Shown piece after piece: positions 17,447 through 26,620 of a stretch of DNA of 64,000 bases (position 1 is its first letter; every line of letters begins with the position of its first letter). The notes beneath the pieces were generated by a model. That model was not told the DNA's origin. It was given only the letters and a program-made list of their open reading frames with translations, and searched no databases. Source of the DNA: Thermoanaerobaculia bacterium (GTDB lineage: Bacteria > Acidobacteriota > Thermoanaerobaculia > Multivoradales > Multivoraceae); NCBI GenBank assembly GCA_022822365.1, contig JAJEBV010000008.1, positions 62,001 to 126,000 on the forward strand. Reading direction: 5' to 3'. The position numbers and the translations under genes were made by a program.

Positions 17447-18837
17447 GCCATGTCCTTTCGAAGCTCTCTCCATCTCCGCGCACTGAAGTCGAGAGCGAGC
17501 GCCAGGCCGATCAGACCGAACTCCAGTCCTCTGACCCACAGCGGCTGTTCGTACGGTTGCAACGTGTAGTCGGGGATGTTCAGTCCCGTGACGTAACTGA
17601 GAAGGACCGCGGCCGACGCCGTCCACGCCCAGATACTCGGAAACACTACTGCGAAGGGAAGCAACCAGAGCAGGTACCAGGGGTTGATCACCGGCGACAG
17701 CAGCAGCAGGACACCGAACAGCCAGTCGCCGCGGGGGATTCCCCCTTCCCTGCCGCGGGCTCGGCGAAAGCAGTACCAGCACCAGAAGGCGGCGAAGATC
17801 ACCCCGACGACGATGCGCGCCTCGGGCGGCGCAACCACCGTCTTGAGCAACGCGAACACGGCCGAGTTGAACTCCCAGTCGCGCGCGAAGACCCTGAGCG
17901 ACAGCAGATCCGTGCCTCCCATGACGACGAACGGCAGGTAGACCGCTGCCGCCGTGCCGACAAACAGCGCCCAGTGCTTCGGCCGCGCACGGACCAGAAC
18001 GAGGGGCGCCAGGACCACGGCAAAGGTCTTCGTCGCCACGGCCAGCCCAAGAAGAGCCGCCGCCGGCCAGAATCGGCGGTTCCGTTCCGCCGCCCGCGGC
18101 CGGTCGTCGGAACCCGTACGCGTTGGGCGCGAGGACCCGCCAACCCGGTACCCCGCGAGCACGATGGCGCCCAGCAGGAAACACACGCCGACCCCGTCCG
18201 GGTGGGCGCTGAAGGCGATCTCCTTGACGACCAGCGGGCACCAGGCGTAGAGGAGGACGTTGCGCGCGGGCGCCAGCCGGACCAGCAGGGCGACGGCGGC
18301 CAGGTCGACCGCGATCAGGATCGCCTGCAGCACGGCGACGCTCGCCGGCTTGATCCAGTACGCGACGAGGAAGACGAACTGCGTGACCGGCGCGTAGATC
18401 GTCGGCAGCTCCGGGTAGTTCACGCCGTCGAGGACACCCTGCAAGACCGCCGGCACCGCCGGATCGACGAAGAACTCCTCCGGCGCGGCGCCGTACGGCG
18501 TGCCCGCCGTGGCGAACCGGTAGCCGTCCCACAGGTAGCGGTAGAAGTCGTCCTCGTAGAACGGGCCGCCGACCAATCCGCAAAGCCGGAAGCCGACCGC
18601 CCAGAACAGCAGTCGACCGACCGGGAAGGGCTCCCCCGTCCTCCGAAAGTGGAGGAACAGACCGAAGACCGGGAGGCCGGTCCAGGCGACGAGGAGAAAG
18701 AACGCCCGCAGGTCGGGCTCGCCGGTCTGCCGCGCGAGCCACGCCAGGGCCGCGTACCCGAGAACGCACCAGAGAGCGGCCGCATCCGTGTACCAGAGCG
18801 ACCGCCGCGAGGGCCGCTCAAGTCCAGGATCAGCCAA
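17443..18837 (-). CDS. Polytopic GT-C-type glycosyltransferase (mannosyltransferase-like)
   Basis: This 464-residue protein has about ten hydrophobic spans. EDDFYRYLWDGYRFATAGTP near residue 100 matches the acidic loop motif of GT-C polyprenyl-phosphate-dependent sugar transferases (GT87/MptB-like). LLLSPVINPWYLLWLLPF near the C-terminus is also typical of this group. It would add a sugar to a lipid or protein acceptor on the outer face of the inner membrane. The start overlaps the upstream BtuF-like gene by 8 bases and its stop overlaps the DUF547 start, giving a tightly coupled unit. Donor and acceptor are unknown. Confidence 0.8.
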   Translation of the reverse strand: MADPGLERPSRRSLWYTDAAALWCVLGYAALAWLARQTGEPDLRAFFLLVAWTGLPVFGLFLHFRRTGEPFPVGRLLFWAVGFRLCGLVGGPFYEDDFYRYLWDGYRFATAGTPYGAAPEEFFVDPAVPAVLQGVLDGVNYPELPTIYAPVTQFVFLVAYWIKPASVAVLQAILIAVDLAAVALLVRLAPARNVLLYAWCPLVVKEIAFSAHPDGVGVCFLLGAIVLAGYRVGGSSRPTRTGSDDRPRAAERNRRFWPAAALLGLAVATKTFAVVLAPLVLVRARPKHWALFVGTAAAVYLPFVVMGGTDLLSLRVFARDWEFNSAVFALLKTVVAPPEARIVVGVIFAAFWCWYCFRRARGREGGIPRGDWLFGVLLLLSPVINPWYLLWLLPFAVVFPSIWAWTASAAVLLSYVTGLNIPDYTLQPYEQPLWVRGLEFGLIGLALALDFSARRWRELRKDMA

Positions 18838-19756
18838 CCCACTCCGTCCAGCCGGACCCGCGATGGCCGAAGTCGAAGACCTCCGGATGCAGCAGTTCGG
18901 CCAGAATCTCCGCCGACTCGACGACCCGCGGGCCGGGCCGGTTGAAGTACTGGTTGCCGTCGGTCAGGAACACGCGGTCGTTCCGCACCGCCGAGAGTTC
19001 CGACCAGCCCGGCTGCGCGACCAGCGGCGACATGTCGGCCGCCGTGCGGGGAATGTCGAAGCCGCAGGGCATGACCGCGATGACGTCGGGGTCGGCCTCG
19101 ACCATCCGATCGAACTCGAAGTAGCCGGAGTGCCTGCCCGCCTCGCCGAGCATGACCCTGCCGCCGGCGATCTCGACCAGTTCCGGCACCCAGTTCTCGG
19201 CGTGCATCAGCGGGTCGATCCACTCGATGCAGGCGACCACGGGCCGCTCGCCAAGCGCGCCGGAGCGCTCGCGGATCGCGTCAAGGCGCGCCGTCAACCC
19301 GGCGTTCAGCCGTTCCGCCCGCTCGGGGCGTCCGAGCGCCGCGGCGACTGCGCGGATGTCCGTGAACACGTCGCCGAGGTCCATCGGCTCGAGCGAGACG
19401 ATCTTCGGCTCCGAAGCCACGAGCTCGCACACGGCCTGCTCCACGTCCTTCAGGCTGACCGCGCACACCTCGCATTGCGTCTGCGTGATGATGAGGGTCG
19501 GCGCGAGGTCGTCCAGCAACGCCGCGTCCACCCGGTAGACGGACAAGGCGTCCGCGACGATCGCGCGCACCTGGTCGTCGATGGCCCGGCTCGAGCCGTC
19601 GACGTCCACCTTCGAGGACGAGCACACCGGAAGCTTCTCCACCGACGGCGGGAAGTCGCATTCGTGCGATCTGCCGACCATGGACTCCTCGAAGCCGAGA
19701 GCGCAGACGATCTCCGTGGCGCTGGCGATCAGGGAGACGATTCGCGGTTCGGGCAT
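18830..19756 (-). CDS. BtuF-like cobalamin-binding protein without signal peptide
   Basis: The 308-residue protein begins directly with RIVSLIASATEIVCALGF, the first strand of the periplasmic-binding (cluster A-II) fold, followed by GRSHECDFP and TQTQCEVCAVS, both conserved in the cytoplasmic-looking cobalamin-binding subgroup. No signal peptide or lipobox is present, which is common in this subgroup but unlike classical BtuF. Neither an ABC permease nor an ATPase for B12 is nearby. It begins 13 bases after the RND transporter gene ends, so it is co-transcribed with it. A heme or other tetrapyrrole ligand is an alternative to cobalamin. Confidence 0.75.
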   Translation of the reverse strand: MPEPRIVSLIASATEIVCALGFEESMVGRSHECDFPPSVEKLPVCSSSKVDVDGSSRAIDDQVRAIVADALSVYRVDAALLDDLAPTLIITQTQCEVCAVSLKDVEQAVCELVASEPKIVSLEPMDLGDVFTDIRAVAAALGRPERAERLNAGLTARLDAIRERSGALGERPVVACIEWIDPLMHAENWVPELVEIAGGRVMLGEAGRHSGYFEFDRMVEADPDVIAVMPCGFDIPRTAADMSPLVAQPGWSELSAVRNDRVFLTDGNQYFNRPGPRVVESAEILAELLHPEVFDFGHRGSGWTEWVG

Positions 19757-19769
19757 CGGGCCGACGAGG

Positions 19770-22088
19770 CTACCGCCTTCCGAGCAGCAGAACGCCCGCA
19801 GCCGGCAGTACCGTCACCGACGCCAGCAGGCACGCCGGCAGGCCGATCAGCATGACCGCCGCCATCGTCTCCAGGCCCGGGTGGTCCGTGAACAGCAGGA
19901 TCGAGAAGCTCGCCGTCGTGGTCAGCGTCGTCATCGCGATCGCCCGCCCCACCGACAGGGCAGCCAGGCGAATCGGCTGAGCCGGATCGTCCAGGAACCG
20001 GTGGACGACGTGGATGCCGTCGTCGATACCGAGCCCGAAGATCAGCGGCAGCACGAGCCAGGTCATCACGTTGAAGGGAATGCCGATCCAGCACAGCGCG
20101 CCCAGCGTGAACGGCACGGCGGCCAGCACCGGCAGCACCGCCAGCAGGACCGAGCCGGGCCGCCGAAAGTCGACGCAGAGCACGAGCAGAACGAATCCCA
20201 GGATCGAAAGGGCGATCCACGGGATCCAGGGCCGGTCGCCGATCATCATCCCTTCGACCACCGCCAGCAGCCCGCTGGCCCTGGGGTCGATCGCCTGCAC
20301 GACTTCCCGCTGGCGGCGGGCCAGCGCGCCGTCCGCCTTGGAGTCCGTGGCGTAGGCGTAGACGAGAAACTCCCCCGTGGGCGCGTTGAACTTCTCGCGC
20401 AGGCCGGGCGGCAGCGAGTCGACATCGGGCGGGCCGGCCGCCGCGGCTCGACGGAGCGCTTCCACCGCCAGCGCCCTGGGATCTCCCAACCCGGCGACGG
20501 CCGCGGTCGTCCGGCCCTCGGGGCCGCCGAACAACCGGTCCAGCGCCGCGGCCCGCTCGGCCAGGTCGGGCGGCAGGATCGTGCCGAGGCTGACCGTCCC
20601 GCTGAACAGCGGATGATCGTCCAGCCGGGCAGCGAACTCCCGGGCCTCCTCGAGACTCCCGGCGGTCAGGATCCACGGCGCGCCGTTCGTGCCCAGAACC
20701 TCCTGGATCCGGTCGACCATGGCGATCGCGGGCACGCCGCGATTCATGATCCGCTCCAGCCTCGTCTCGACCTGCAGCCGCGGCAGGCCTGCGAGGGCCA
20801 CGGCCAGCAGGACACCGCTCACCGCCAGGCAGCGCACCGGCCGCTCCGTTGCCCACCGCACCACGGACGGGAGGCCGGGAACGCGGACCGGCGTCGCACG
20901 CGCGGCCGGGGCCGCGGCCGCGGTTTCGAGTCGGCGGCGGTGCCGCCGCTGGCGCAGCACCCACACCGACGGCAGGATGAGCAGCGTCAGCGGCAGACAG
21001 AACAGGAGGCCCAGGCCGCCCGACAGGCCGAGATGCAGCGCCACCGGGTCGGGCGCGGTCGCCGCGATGAGAAAGGCCCCCGCCGTCGTGACGCAGCCGG
21101 CGACGACGCCGCGACCGGCGCCCGACAGAGTCCGCCGAAGCGCCTGTTCGAACGAACGGCCATGAGCCAGTTCCTCCCTCTGGCGCACGAACAGGTGGAC
21201 GGCGAAGTCGATGCCGAGACCGAAGACGGTGACGCCGAAGAACGTCTCCATGACCGTCAGCTTCCCGGTCAGGAGACCGACGGCGCCCAGGGCGGCGCCG
21301 ATCGAGAGCACCAGCACCGCGGCCACCGACAGCGCGCCGCCCGGTCGCTTCTCGACGATCCGGAAGAGAAGCAGCACGAGCACGAGGCTGATCGGCGTCA
21401 GGCGCCTGATCGCGCCCAGGGTCTGCTCCTGGTCACCGGCCGACAGCGCCGGCAGGCCCGAGAAGCCGACCGTCACCCCGGAGCCGGAGAGCGCACGCTC
21501 GACCGCCGCCTCGAGTTCGAAGAAAGCGCTCTGGCCCACCTCCTCCGCCAGGGGGTCCGTCGCCATCTTGATCTCGACCAGTCGGGCGCCGGGCACACTG
21601 GCCACGGAAGCGCGCAGCGCCAGCGCGGAGGCCAGGAACTCCGCCGCGTTCTCCGCGTCGCCCGGCTGCTCGGCGAGGGCGAGCCAACGGTCGAACAGAG
21701 GCCGTTCGACGAGCCACGGCGCCTGGTCCGCGAGCCATTCGATCGGCAGCGGGCGCCGGGCCGCGGCGACCGACGGCAAGGCCTGCGCGGCCTCGATCGC
21801 GCGGTCGACGGCCTCGTCGAGTTGCCCCTCCTCACCCTCGAGCAGAACCAGGAGCAGGCCGCCGAGCTCGTACCGCTCGGACATCTCGAAGTAGCGGCCG
21901 ACGTGTTCGTTGTCGCGGTTCATCACCCCCATGAAGGTGAGATCGACCGGCGTCGCCGGCAGCAGCGCCGCCAAGGCGAGCGCCGGCACGACCGCCCATC
22001 CGATTGCCCTCCAGGGCGACCGGATCGTCCAGCGCGCAACCGCGTCGAGCGCCCGGCGCATGCTCACCGAACGGGCCCCGGGCGACAC
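19770..22088 (-). CDS. RND/MMPL-family transporter
   Basis: The longest frame starts at GTG 22088 (772 residues); ATG 22061 (MRRALDAVARW) is a good alternative. It has an N-terminal membrane span, a periplasmic domain, then a five-to-six-helix block (RRLTPISLVLVLLLFRIV, VFGLGIDFAVHLFVRQREE), repeated in the second half (VLPLIFGLGIDDGIHVVHRFL). The duplicated GLGID segments are the charged helix-4 motif of MMPL/sterol-sensing-type RND proteins. Such transporters move lipids or hydrophobic molecules; hopanoid exporters are similar in size. Operon partners (binding protein, GT-C, DUF547) support an envelope-lipid role. It diverges from the LLM gene. Confidence 0.85.
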   Translation of the reverse strand: MSPGARSVSMRRALDAVARWTIRSPWRAIGWAVVPALALAALLPATPVDLTFMGVMNRDNEHVGRYFEMSERYELGGLLLVLLEGEEGQLDEAVDRAIEAAQALPSVAAARRPLPIEWLADQAPWLVERPLFDRWLALAEQPGDAENAAEFLASALALRASVASVPGARLVEIKMATDPLAEEVGQSAFFELEAAVERALSGSGVTVGFSGLPALSAGDQEQTLGAIRRLTPISLVLVLLLFRIVEKRPGGALSVAAVLVLSIGAALGAVGLLTGKLTVMETFFGVTVFGLGIDFAVHLFVRQREELAHGRSFEQALRRTLSGAGRGVVAGCVTTAGAFLIAATAPDPVALHLGLSGGLGLLFCLPLTLLILPSVWVLRQRRHRRRLETAAAAPAARATPVRVPGLPSVVRWATERPVRCLAVSGVLLAVALAGLPRLQVETRLERIMNRGVPAIAMVDRIQEVLGTNGAPWILTAGSLEEAREFAARLDDHPLFSGTVSLGTILPPDLAERAAALDRLFGGPEGRTTAAVAGLGDPRALAVEALRRAAAAGPPDVDSLPPGLREKFNAPTGEFLVYAYATDSKADGALARRQREVVQAIDPRASGLLAVVEGMMIGDRPWIPWIALSILGFVLLVLCVDFRRPGSVLLAVLPVLAAVPFTLGALCWIGIPFNVMTWLVLPLIFGLGIDDGIHVVHRFLDDPAQPIRLAALSVGRAIAMTTLTTTASFSILLFTDHPGLETMAAVMLIGLPACLLASVTVLPAAGVLLLGRR

Positions 22089-22172
22089 TGCGAACGGCGG
22101 CGCTCGCCGCTGCTACAGTCCCGCGCGCCAACGCCCGAGGAATCCCCAGCACGCGAAAGGCGAGGAGAAGAG

Positions 22173-23012
22173 ATGAAGTTCGGCATCATGTTCGCCAACA
22201 CCGGCCCGTTCGTCGACGGCCCTCCGGCCGCGGCCCTGGCTCAGGCAGCCGAGGCCGCCGGCTTCGACTCGCTATGGACCGTGGAGCACGTCGTCGTCCC
22301 GCGCGGCTACGCCTCCCAATACCCCTACGACGAGAGCGGCAGGATGCCCGGCGGGCGCGAGGACTTCGACATCCCCGACCCGCTCATCTGGCTATCCTAC
22401 GTGGCCGCGGCGACGAAGAGCATCAAGCTGGCGACCGGCATCCTGATCGTCCCCCAGCGCAATCCCCTGGTCACGGCCAAGGCCGTCGCCACGCTCGACA
22501 AGCTCTCGGGCGGCCGGGCCGTCCTGGGCGTCGGCGTCGGCTGGCTGGAGGAGGAGTTCAACGCCCTCGGCGTGCCCTTCGCCGGACGCGGACGCCGTCT
22601 CGACGACTACATTCGGGCCTTCCGGGCGTTGTGGACCGAGGACTGCCCCAGCCACGACGGTGAGTTCGTCTCCTTCTCCGACTGCTACAGCCGGCCGCAA
22701 CCGACGCAGGGCTCCGTGCCGATCGTCGTCGGCGGCCACTCCGACCGCGCCGCGCGGCGGGCCGGCGAGCTGGGCGACGGCTTCTTCCCCGCCCTCGGCG
22801 ACGTCGACAAGCTGAAGCACCTGCTCGGCGTCATGCGCGCCAGCGCCGAGGCGGCGGGCCGCGACCCGGACGCGATCGAGATCACCGCCAACGGCGGACC
22901 GCCCGATCACGTCGCGAGGATGGCCGAGCTCGGCGTCTCCCGCGTCATCGTCCCGCCGATGCCGCCGGACAAGCTCGCCCAGTTCGGCGAGACCGTCATC
23001 TCGAAGTTCTAG
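22173..23012 (+). CDS. LLM-class (luciferase-like, probably F420-dependent) oxidoreductase
   Basis: ATG 22173 follows the ribosome binding site GGCGAGGAG. The 279-residue TIM-barrel protein shows MKFGIMFANTGPF, SLWTVEHVVVP, ATGILIVPQRNPLVTAKAVATLDKLSGGR and GVGVGWLEEEFNALGVPF, the standard blocks of the luciferase-like monooxygenase family, subgroup commonly annotated as TIGR03619-type F420-dependent. It would oxidise or reduce a small organic substrate with a flavin or F420. Cofactor choice is not provable from sequence. A -10-like TACAGT lies at 22114-22119. Confidence 0.88.
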   Translation: MKFGIMFANTGPFVDGPPAAALAQAAEAAGFDSLWTVEHVVVPRGYASQYPYDESGRMPGGREDFDIPDPLIWLSYVAAATKSIKLATGILIVPQRNPLVTAKAVATLDKLSGGRAVLGVGVGWLEEEFNALGVPFAGRGRRLDDYIRAFRALWTEDCPSHDGEFVSFSDCYSRPQPTQGSVPIVVGGHSDRAARRAGELGDGFFPALGDVDKLKHLLGVMRASAEAAGRDPDAIEITANGGPPDHVARMAELGVSRVIVPPMPPDKLAQFGETVISKF

Positions 23013-23023
23013 CCAGGCACCCA

Positions 23024-23049
23024 CTGGGTCCGCCGGCGCCCCCGCCGGC
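23024..23049. repeat. Modular hairpin repeat, copy B (short)
   Basis: CTGGGTCC is followed by GCCGGCG (23032-23038)/CGCCGGC (23043-23049) with a CCCC loop: the same stem as copy A, but the second hairpin is absent. It starts 11 bases after the LLM stop and may serve as that gene's transcription end. Confidence 0.5.
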
Positions 23050-23107
23050 CGCCCGCAGTGATGGGCCATCATCTGCGTAGAGATTCCCGCCGCCCGACGC
23101 CGTAGCT

Positions 23108-23158
23108 CTGGGTGCGCGGGTCCTCTGACCCGCATCAAGCGCGATGCCGCGAAGCGGC
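23108..23158. repeat. Modular double-hairpin repeat, copy C
   Basis: CTGGGTGC is followed by GCGGGTC (23116-23122)/GACCCGC (23127-23133) with loop CTCT, then CATC, and a second hairpin GCCGC (23146-23150)/GCGGC (23154-23158) with loop GAA. The frame is that of copy A but the stems have different bases, so pairing is kept while sequence varies. It lies in the 173-base gap before the ThuA gene. Confidence 0.5.
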
Positions 23159-23185
23159 GAGCCTGCACGGTGGTAGCTTTTACCA

Positions 23186-24073
23186 ATGATCCAACTTCGC
23201 CGCTTCGCCCCAATCGTCCTCGCCCTCACACTTCTCCTGGCGGCCGCCGCCCCCACCCTCGCCTCCGAAGACCAAGCCAACGACCCCGTCCGCGTCCTGT
23301 TCCTGAGCAAGTCCTCCGGCTTCCAGCACTCGGCGATCACGCGGCAGGACGCCCGGCCCAGCCACGTCGACACCGTGCTGACCGAAATCGCGGCGGACCG
23401 GGGCTTCGCCGTCACGTCCACGAAGGACGCCGGCCTGATCAACGCCACCCAGCTCGCCAACTTCGATGTCGTCATGTTCTACACAACCGGCGACCTCACA
23501 CAGCGCGGCGGCACCGGCGAGGGCTTCTTCCGCGGCGACGGCAATCCCCCGATGAGCGCCGACGGCGTCTCCGACCTGATCGCCTGGATCGAAGCCGGCG
23601 GCGGCTTCGTCGGCTTCCACCCCGCGACCGACACCTTCCACGGCGAGGGAGACGAGGTGACCCCCTACATCGGCATGATAGGCGGCGAGTTCACCCATCA
23701 CGGCGCCCAGTTCCCCGGCATCGTCCGTGTCGCCGACGCCGGCCACCCGACGATGAGAAGCGTCGAGGACGGCTGGAAGATCATGGACGAGTGGTACCTG
23801 TACAAGAACTTCGCCAAGGACGACCTGCACGTCCTCGCCCTGCTGGATCCCGGCGAAGAACGAGGGAAGCAGGAGGTCTACGACATCGCCCCCTACCCCA
23901 TCGTCTGGTGCCGCGAACTCGGCGAAGGCCGCATCTTCCACAACGCGATGGGCCACCGCGAAGACGTCTGGGACCACGAGATGTTCCAGGCCTGGGTCGG
24001 CGACGCGATCGAATGGGCGGCCGGCGAAGGCGAATCCGCGGCAGCGCCCAACTGGGGTGACGTGGTTCCATAA
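23186..24073 (+). CDS. Exported ThuA-like domain protein
   Basis: The 295-residue product has a signal peptide (LALTLLLAAAAPTLASE, cleavage after LAS). The rest is a ThuA-like class I glutamine-amidotransferase-like fold: VRVLFLSKSSGFQHSAI, FDVVMFYTTGDL, GGGFVGFHPATDTFH, MIGGEFTHHGAQFPGIV, and the late GRIFHNAMGHREDVW. ThuA-domain proteins are linked to sugar (trehalose-type) catabolism in several phyla, but the enzymatic reaction is not established. No Shine-Dalgarno sequence precedes ATG 23186; instead TAGCTT (23174-23179) lies seven bases upstream, consistent with a leaderless message. Confidence 0.87.
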   Translation: MIQLRRFAPIVLALTLLLAAAAPTLASEDQANDPVRVLFLSKSSGFQHSAITRQDARPSHVDTVLTEIAADRGFAVTSTKDAGLINATQLANFDVVMFYTTGDLTQRGGTGEGFFRGDGNPPMSADGVSDLIAWIEAGGGFVGFHPATDTFHGEGDEVTPYIGMIGGEFTHHGAQFPGIVRVADAGHPTMRSVEDGWKIMDEWYLYKNFAKDDLHVLALLDPGEERGKQEVYDIAPYPIVWCRELGEGRIFHNAMGHREDVWDHEMFQAWVGDAIEWAAGEGESAAAPNWGDVVP

Positions 24074-24247
24074 GGCGATCGTCGCCGACGTCAACCGAAG
24101 CCGTCGAAGCCAGGTCTGTGGCGTCCGGCGCCGCATCTGGAGGCAGCAGTCGCCCGGGAACGGAACTCAACGCGCGCCGCGTAGCGCCAGCACCTAAGGA
24201 GTTACGCCCCTCGGGCGCGCTAACCTCTCGAGGAAGTGCGCGATGGA

Positions 24248-25510
24248 ATGACAGCGGCCGGATTGGGAGCCAGCTTCCGCTTTCATCTCGCTTCCTCCAT
24301 CCGCGTCACCCTCGGCCTGGCGGCCTTCCAACTCGTCCTCCTGTTGGTGCTGGTGGCTCTACAGCCACCGCAGGCGCGCGCGCTTCTGTTCGAAGGTCTG
24401 GCGGCCGGTATCGCCACGCCCGAGGCGTTCTCGGCATCCCGGCTCGGCTTCGCGCTCTGGGCAGTTCTGGCCGCTGCCGCTGCGGCACGACGTCTGGCGC
24501 CGACGCAGCGAGGCTGGCATCTTCATCTGCCCGTCGACCTGCGGACCCGCTGGGGCGCGGGAGTCCTCGGCGTCGCATCGACGCTTCCTCATCTGGCTGT
24601 TCTCTGGATTCTGCTCTGGATCGGAGCAACCCTGCTGGGTGAGCCGGCTTCGCCACGAGCCCTGCTCGCCTTGCCTCTCGTAGCCCTTGGCGCCGCGGGT
24701 GCGTGGACGCCTGCACCGAGACGGGTTCGCGCCTGCGCTGCCGTGGCCGTGCCGCTGGCGGCGAGCGCCTCATCTCCAGGTCTGGTGGCCGCCACGGCAA
24801 TCTTCGCCCTCGCGTACTTCCAGTCCGGACGCTGGTCGCCCCGCACAGTCCGCGTCCCGGTCGCTCCATCGTCCCTGCGACCGCTCGGCCGGCGCTTGCC
24901 GACAGGCCAACTCGTCCTTTCCCTGCGAGCGCTCGGACTGTGGATCGCGCTTGCTCACCTGCCGGCGGTCCTGTTCGCGGCGCCGACCGGGCTGGCGCTC
25001 CACAACAACGACTTCACGCCGGACCAGTCCGAACTCGTGTTGCGCCTGGGTACGTCGCTCGCCATCGCGGCGACGGTTCTCGGCACAGCGACGCTGTTGA
25101 ACGCGCGCCGGCCGCCCTGGGCCTGGTCTCGTTCGCTCCCCTGGTCCGCGAGACAGCGAGTCGCCGCCGACGCTGTCCTGCTGTTGCTGGTCGCAAGCCC
25201 CCTGTTGATCCCGGTTCTCTACCTGCGCGCCTCGAGCGGCCTGTCCGTCCTCGCGCTCCTGGTCTTTCTGGCGGTCCGGCTGCCGGGAAGGATGAGGAAC
25301 TCGCTCCGGGGGCTCACGAAACTCGGAACGTGGACGTACATAGAGACGCTGCTGGCCGCACTGCTCACGGCCCTGCAGCCGGTGATCGGGCTTGCCCTGG
25401 CGCTCGCTTCGCCGCTCTTCCTGGAAGCCTCCGCGAGACGCGAACAGTCGCTCAAGGTGGGGCTCTACCTGGAACGTCGATTCGACGGCGCCCGCGAGGC
25501 CGAATCGTGA
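24248..25510 (+). CDS. Polytopic membrane protein, putative ABC permease subunit
   Basis: I prefer ATG 24248, 11 bases after AGGAAG, over GTG 24236. The 420-residue product has about nine to ten hydrophobic spans arranged in two halves, with soluble loops rich in Arg and Pro. No family motif is recognisable. Its stop overlaps the start of an ABC ATPase gene (GTGA), so it is very probably the membrane partner of that ATPase. The pair may export a small molecule or govern envelope assembly; the substrate is unknown. The preceding gap (24074-24247) holds only a GC hairpin near 24205 and a TAACCT-like box. Confidence 0.65.
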   Translation: MTAAGLGASFRFHLASSIRVTLGLAAFQLVLLLVLVALQPPQARALLFEGLAAGIATPEAFSASRLGFALWAVLAAAAAARRLAPTQRGWHLHLPVDLRTRWGAGVLGVASTLPHLAVLWILLWIGATLLGEPASPRALLALPLVALGAAGAWTPAPRRVRACAAVAVPLAASASSPGLVAATAIFALAYFQSGRWSPRTVRVPVAPSSLRPLGRRLPTGQLVLSLRALGLWIALAHLPAVLFAAPTGLALHNNDFTPDQSELVLRLGTSLAIAATVLGTATLLNARRPPWAWSRSLPWSARQRVAADAVLLLLVASPLLIPVLYLRASSGLSVLALLVFLAVRLPGRMRNSLRGLTKLGTWTYIETLLAALLTALQPVIGLALALASPLFLEASARREQSLKVGLYLERRFDGAREAES

Positions 25511-26151
25511 GGCGGAGCCTGCGAATGGAGAGTGTCGCCTTCGCCTGGGACGACCGCTCTCGCATCTTCAGCGATCTCAACCTCGAGGTCGCGAGCGGCG
25601 TGACCCTGCTCTCCGGTGAGAACGGCGCCGGCAAGTCGACCTTGCTCAAGCTGGCGGCCGGAGTGGAGAAACCGGATGCCGGAACAGTGTTCGTGAACGG
25701 TTCCGACCTGTGGCGACGAGAGGTCCGAGCCCGTTCCGACCTGGCGTTCGTTCCCCAGGAACCGGACGTCACTCCGTTCGCGACGGTACGCGAGGTTCTG
25801 CGCCTCGTCTGCCGCCTGAGATCGCAGCCGATGGAGCAAGTCGACGAGGTCCTGGCCGAAACGGACCTCGAGGCCGAGGCGGAGCTCTCCGTGCGGGAGC
25901 TGTCTCGCGGTCAGCGCCGTCGCGTCCTGCTGGCGGCCGCGTGGGTTGGGACACCGCGAACGGTGATCCTGGACGAGCCGCTCGACGCGATGGACGAACA
26001 CTGGCGAGGCCGTATCCACGGGTGGCTCGAAGCGCTCCGAGAGGCCGGCGGCCTGGCGCTCGTTGCAACCCACGAAGCCGGTTCGCTTGGCGAACTCGCC
26101 GACCGCTTTCTCGTCCTGCGCAACGGCGAGCTACGACTCGACTCGCCTTGA
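25507..26151 (+). CDS. ABC transporter ATP-binding protein
   Basis: The start is GTG 25507 (overlap with the permease stop) or ATG 25525. The 214-residue single nucleotide-binding domain has Walker A GENGAGKST, Q-loop FVPQEP, signature LSRGQRRR, Walker B TVILDEP and H-switch ATHEAG. It resembles small exporter-type ATPases such as CcmA or bacteriocin/heme exporter components. Energy coupling to the preceding membrane protein is inferred from the 4-base overlap. Confidence 0.9.
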   Translation: MRRSLRMESVAFAWDDRSRIFSDLNLEVASGVTLLSGENGAGKSTLLKLAAGVEKPDAGTVFVNGSDLWRREVRARSDLAFVPQEPDVTPFATVREVLRLVCRLRSQPMEQVDEVLAETDLEAEAELSVRELSRGQRRRVLLAAAWVGTPRTVILDEPLDAMDEHWRGRIHGWLEALREAGGLALVATHEAGSLGELADRFLVLRNGELRLDSP

Positions 26152-26175
26152 CCAGGACACCAACGGGAGAACCCC

Positions 26176-26607
26176 ATGAAGAAACCACCTGAAGGCTGGC
26201 CGAGAATCTCGTCATCCGTCTTCTACGACGACGCGGCGGTAGCGATCGACTGGCTGGTCCGCGCCTTCGGGTTCGAGGTGCAGGAGCGGGTCGAGGACGA
26301 GCAGGGGCGCATCGTCCATTCGCAGCTCGTCATGGACGGCGGACTCATCATGGTCGGGCAGACCGGCCTGCAGCCGGATCGGGCCTACCAGCAGTCGCCG
26401 CGGACGGTCGGCGGCGCGAACACGCAGTCCCTGGCCGTGTATGTCGACGACGTCGACGCGCACTGTGAGCGGGCGCGGGCGGCCGGCGCCGAGATCACGG
26501 TCGAGCCGGCAACTCAGGACTACGGCGAGGGCTACTGGGTCGACCGGAGCTACGGCGCCCGGGATCCCGAGGGCCACCACTGGTGGTTCCTCCAGCGGCT
26601 GCGCTGA
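26176..26607 (+). CDS. VOC (glyoxalase/bleomycin-resistance) superfamily protein
   Basis: The 143-residue protein shows the paired beta-alpha-beta-beta-beta modules: SSVFYDDAAVAIDWLVRAFGFEV, then VMDGGLIMVGQTG, then SLAVYVDDVDAHCERARAAGAEI, then RSYGARDPEGHHWWF. DPEGHHWWF is the canonical last-strand motif. It is related to PhnB/YycE-like small VOC proteins. A divalent metal or ligand-binding role is likely; no specific substrate can be named. It is 24 bases after the ABC ATPase gene. A strong inverted repeat follows its stop. Confidence 0.85.
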   Translation: MKKPPEGWPRISSSVFYDDAAVAIDWLVRAFGFEVQERVEDEQGRIVHSQLVMDGGLIMVGQTGLQPDRAYQQSPRTVGGANTQSLAVYVDDVDAHCERARAAGAEITVEPATQDYGEGYWVDRSYGARDPEGHHWWFLQRLR

Positions 26608-26620
26608 CGCGCTTGCGCAG

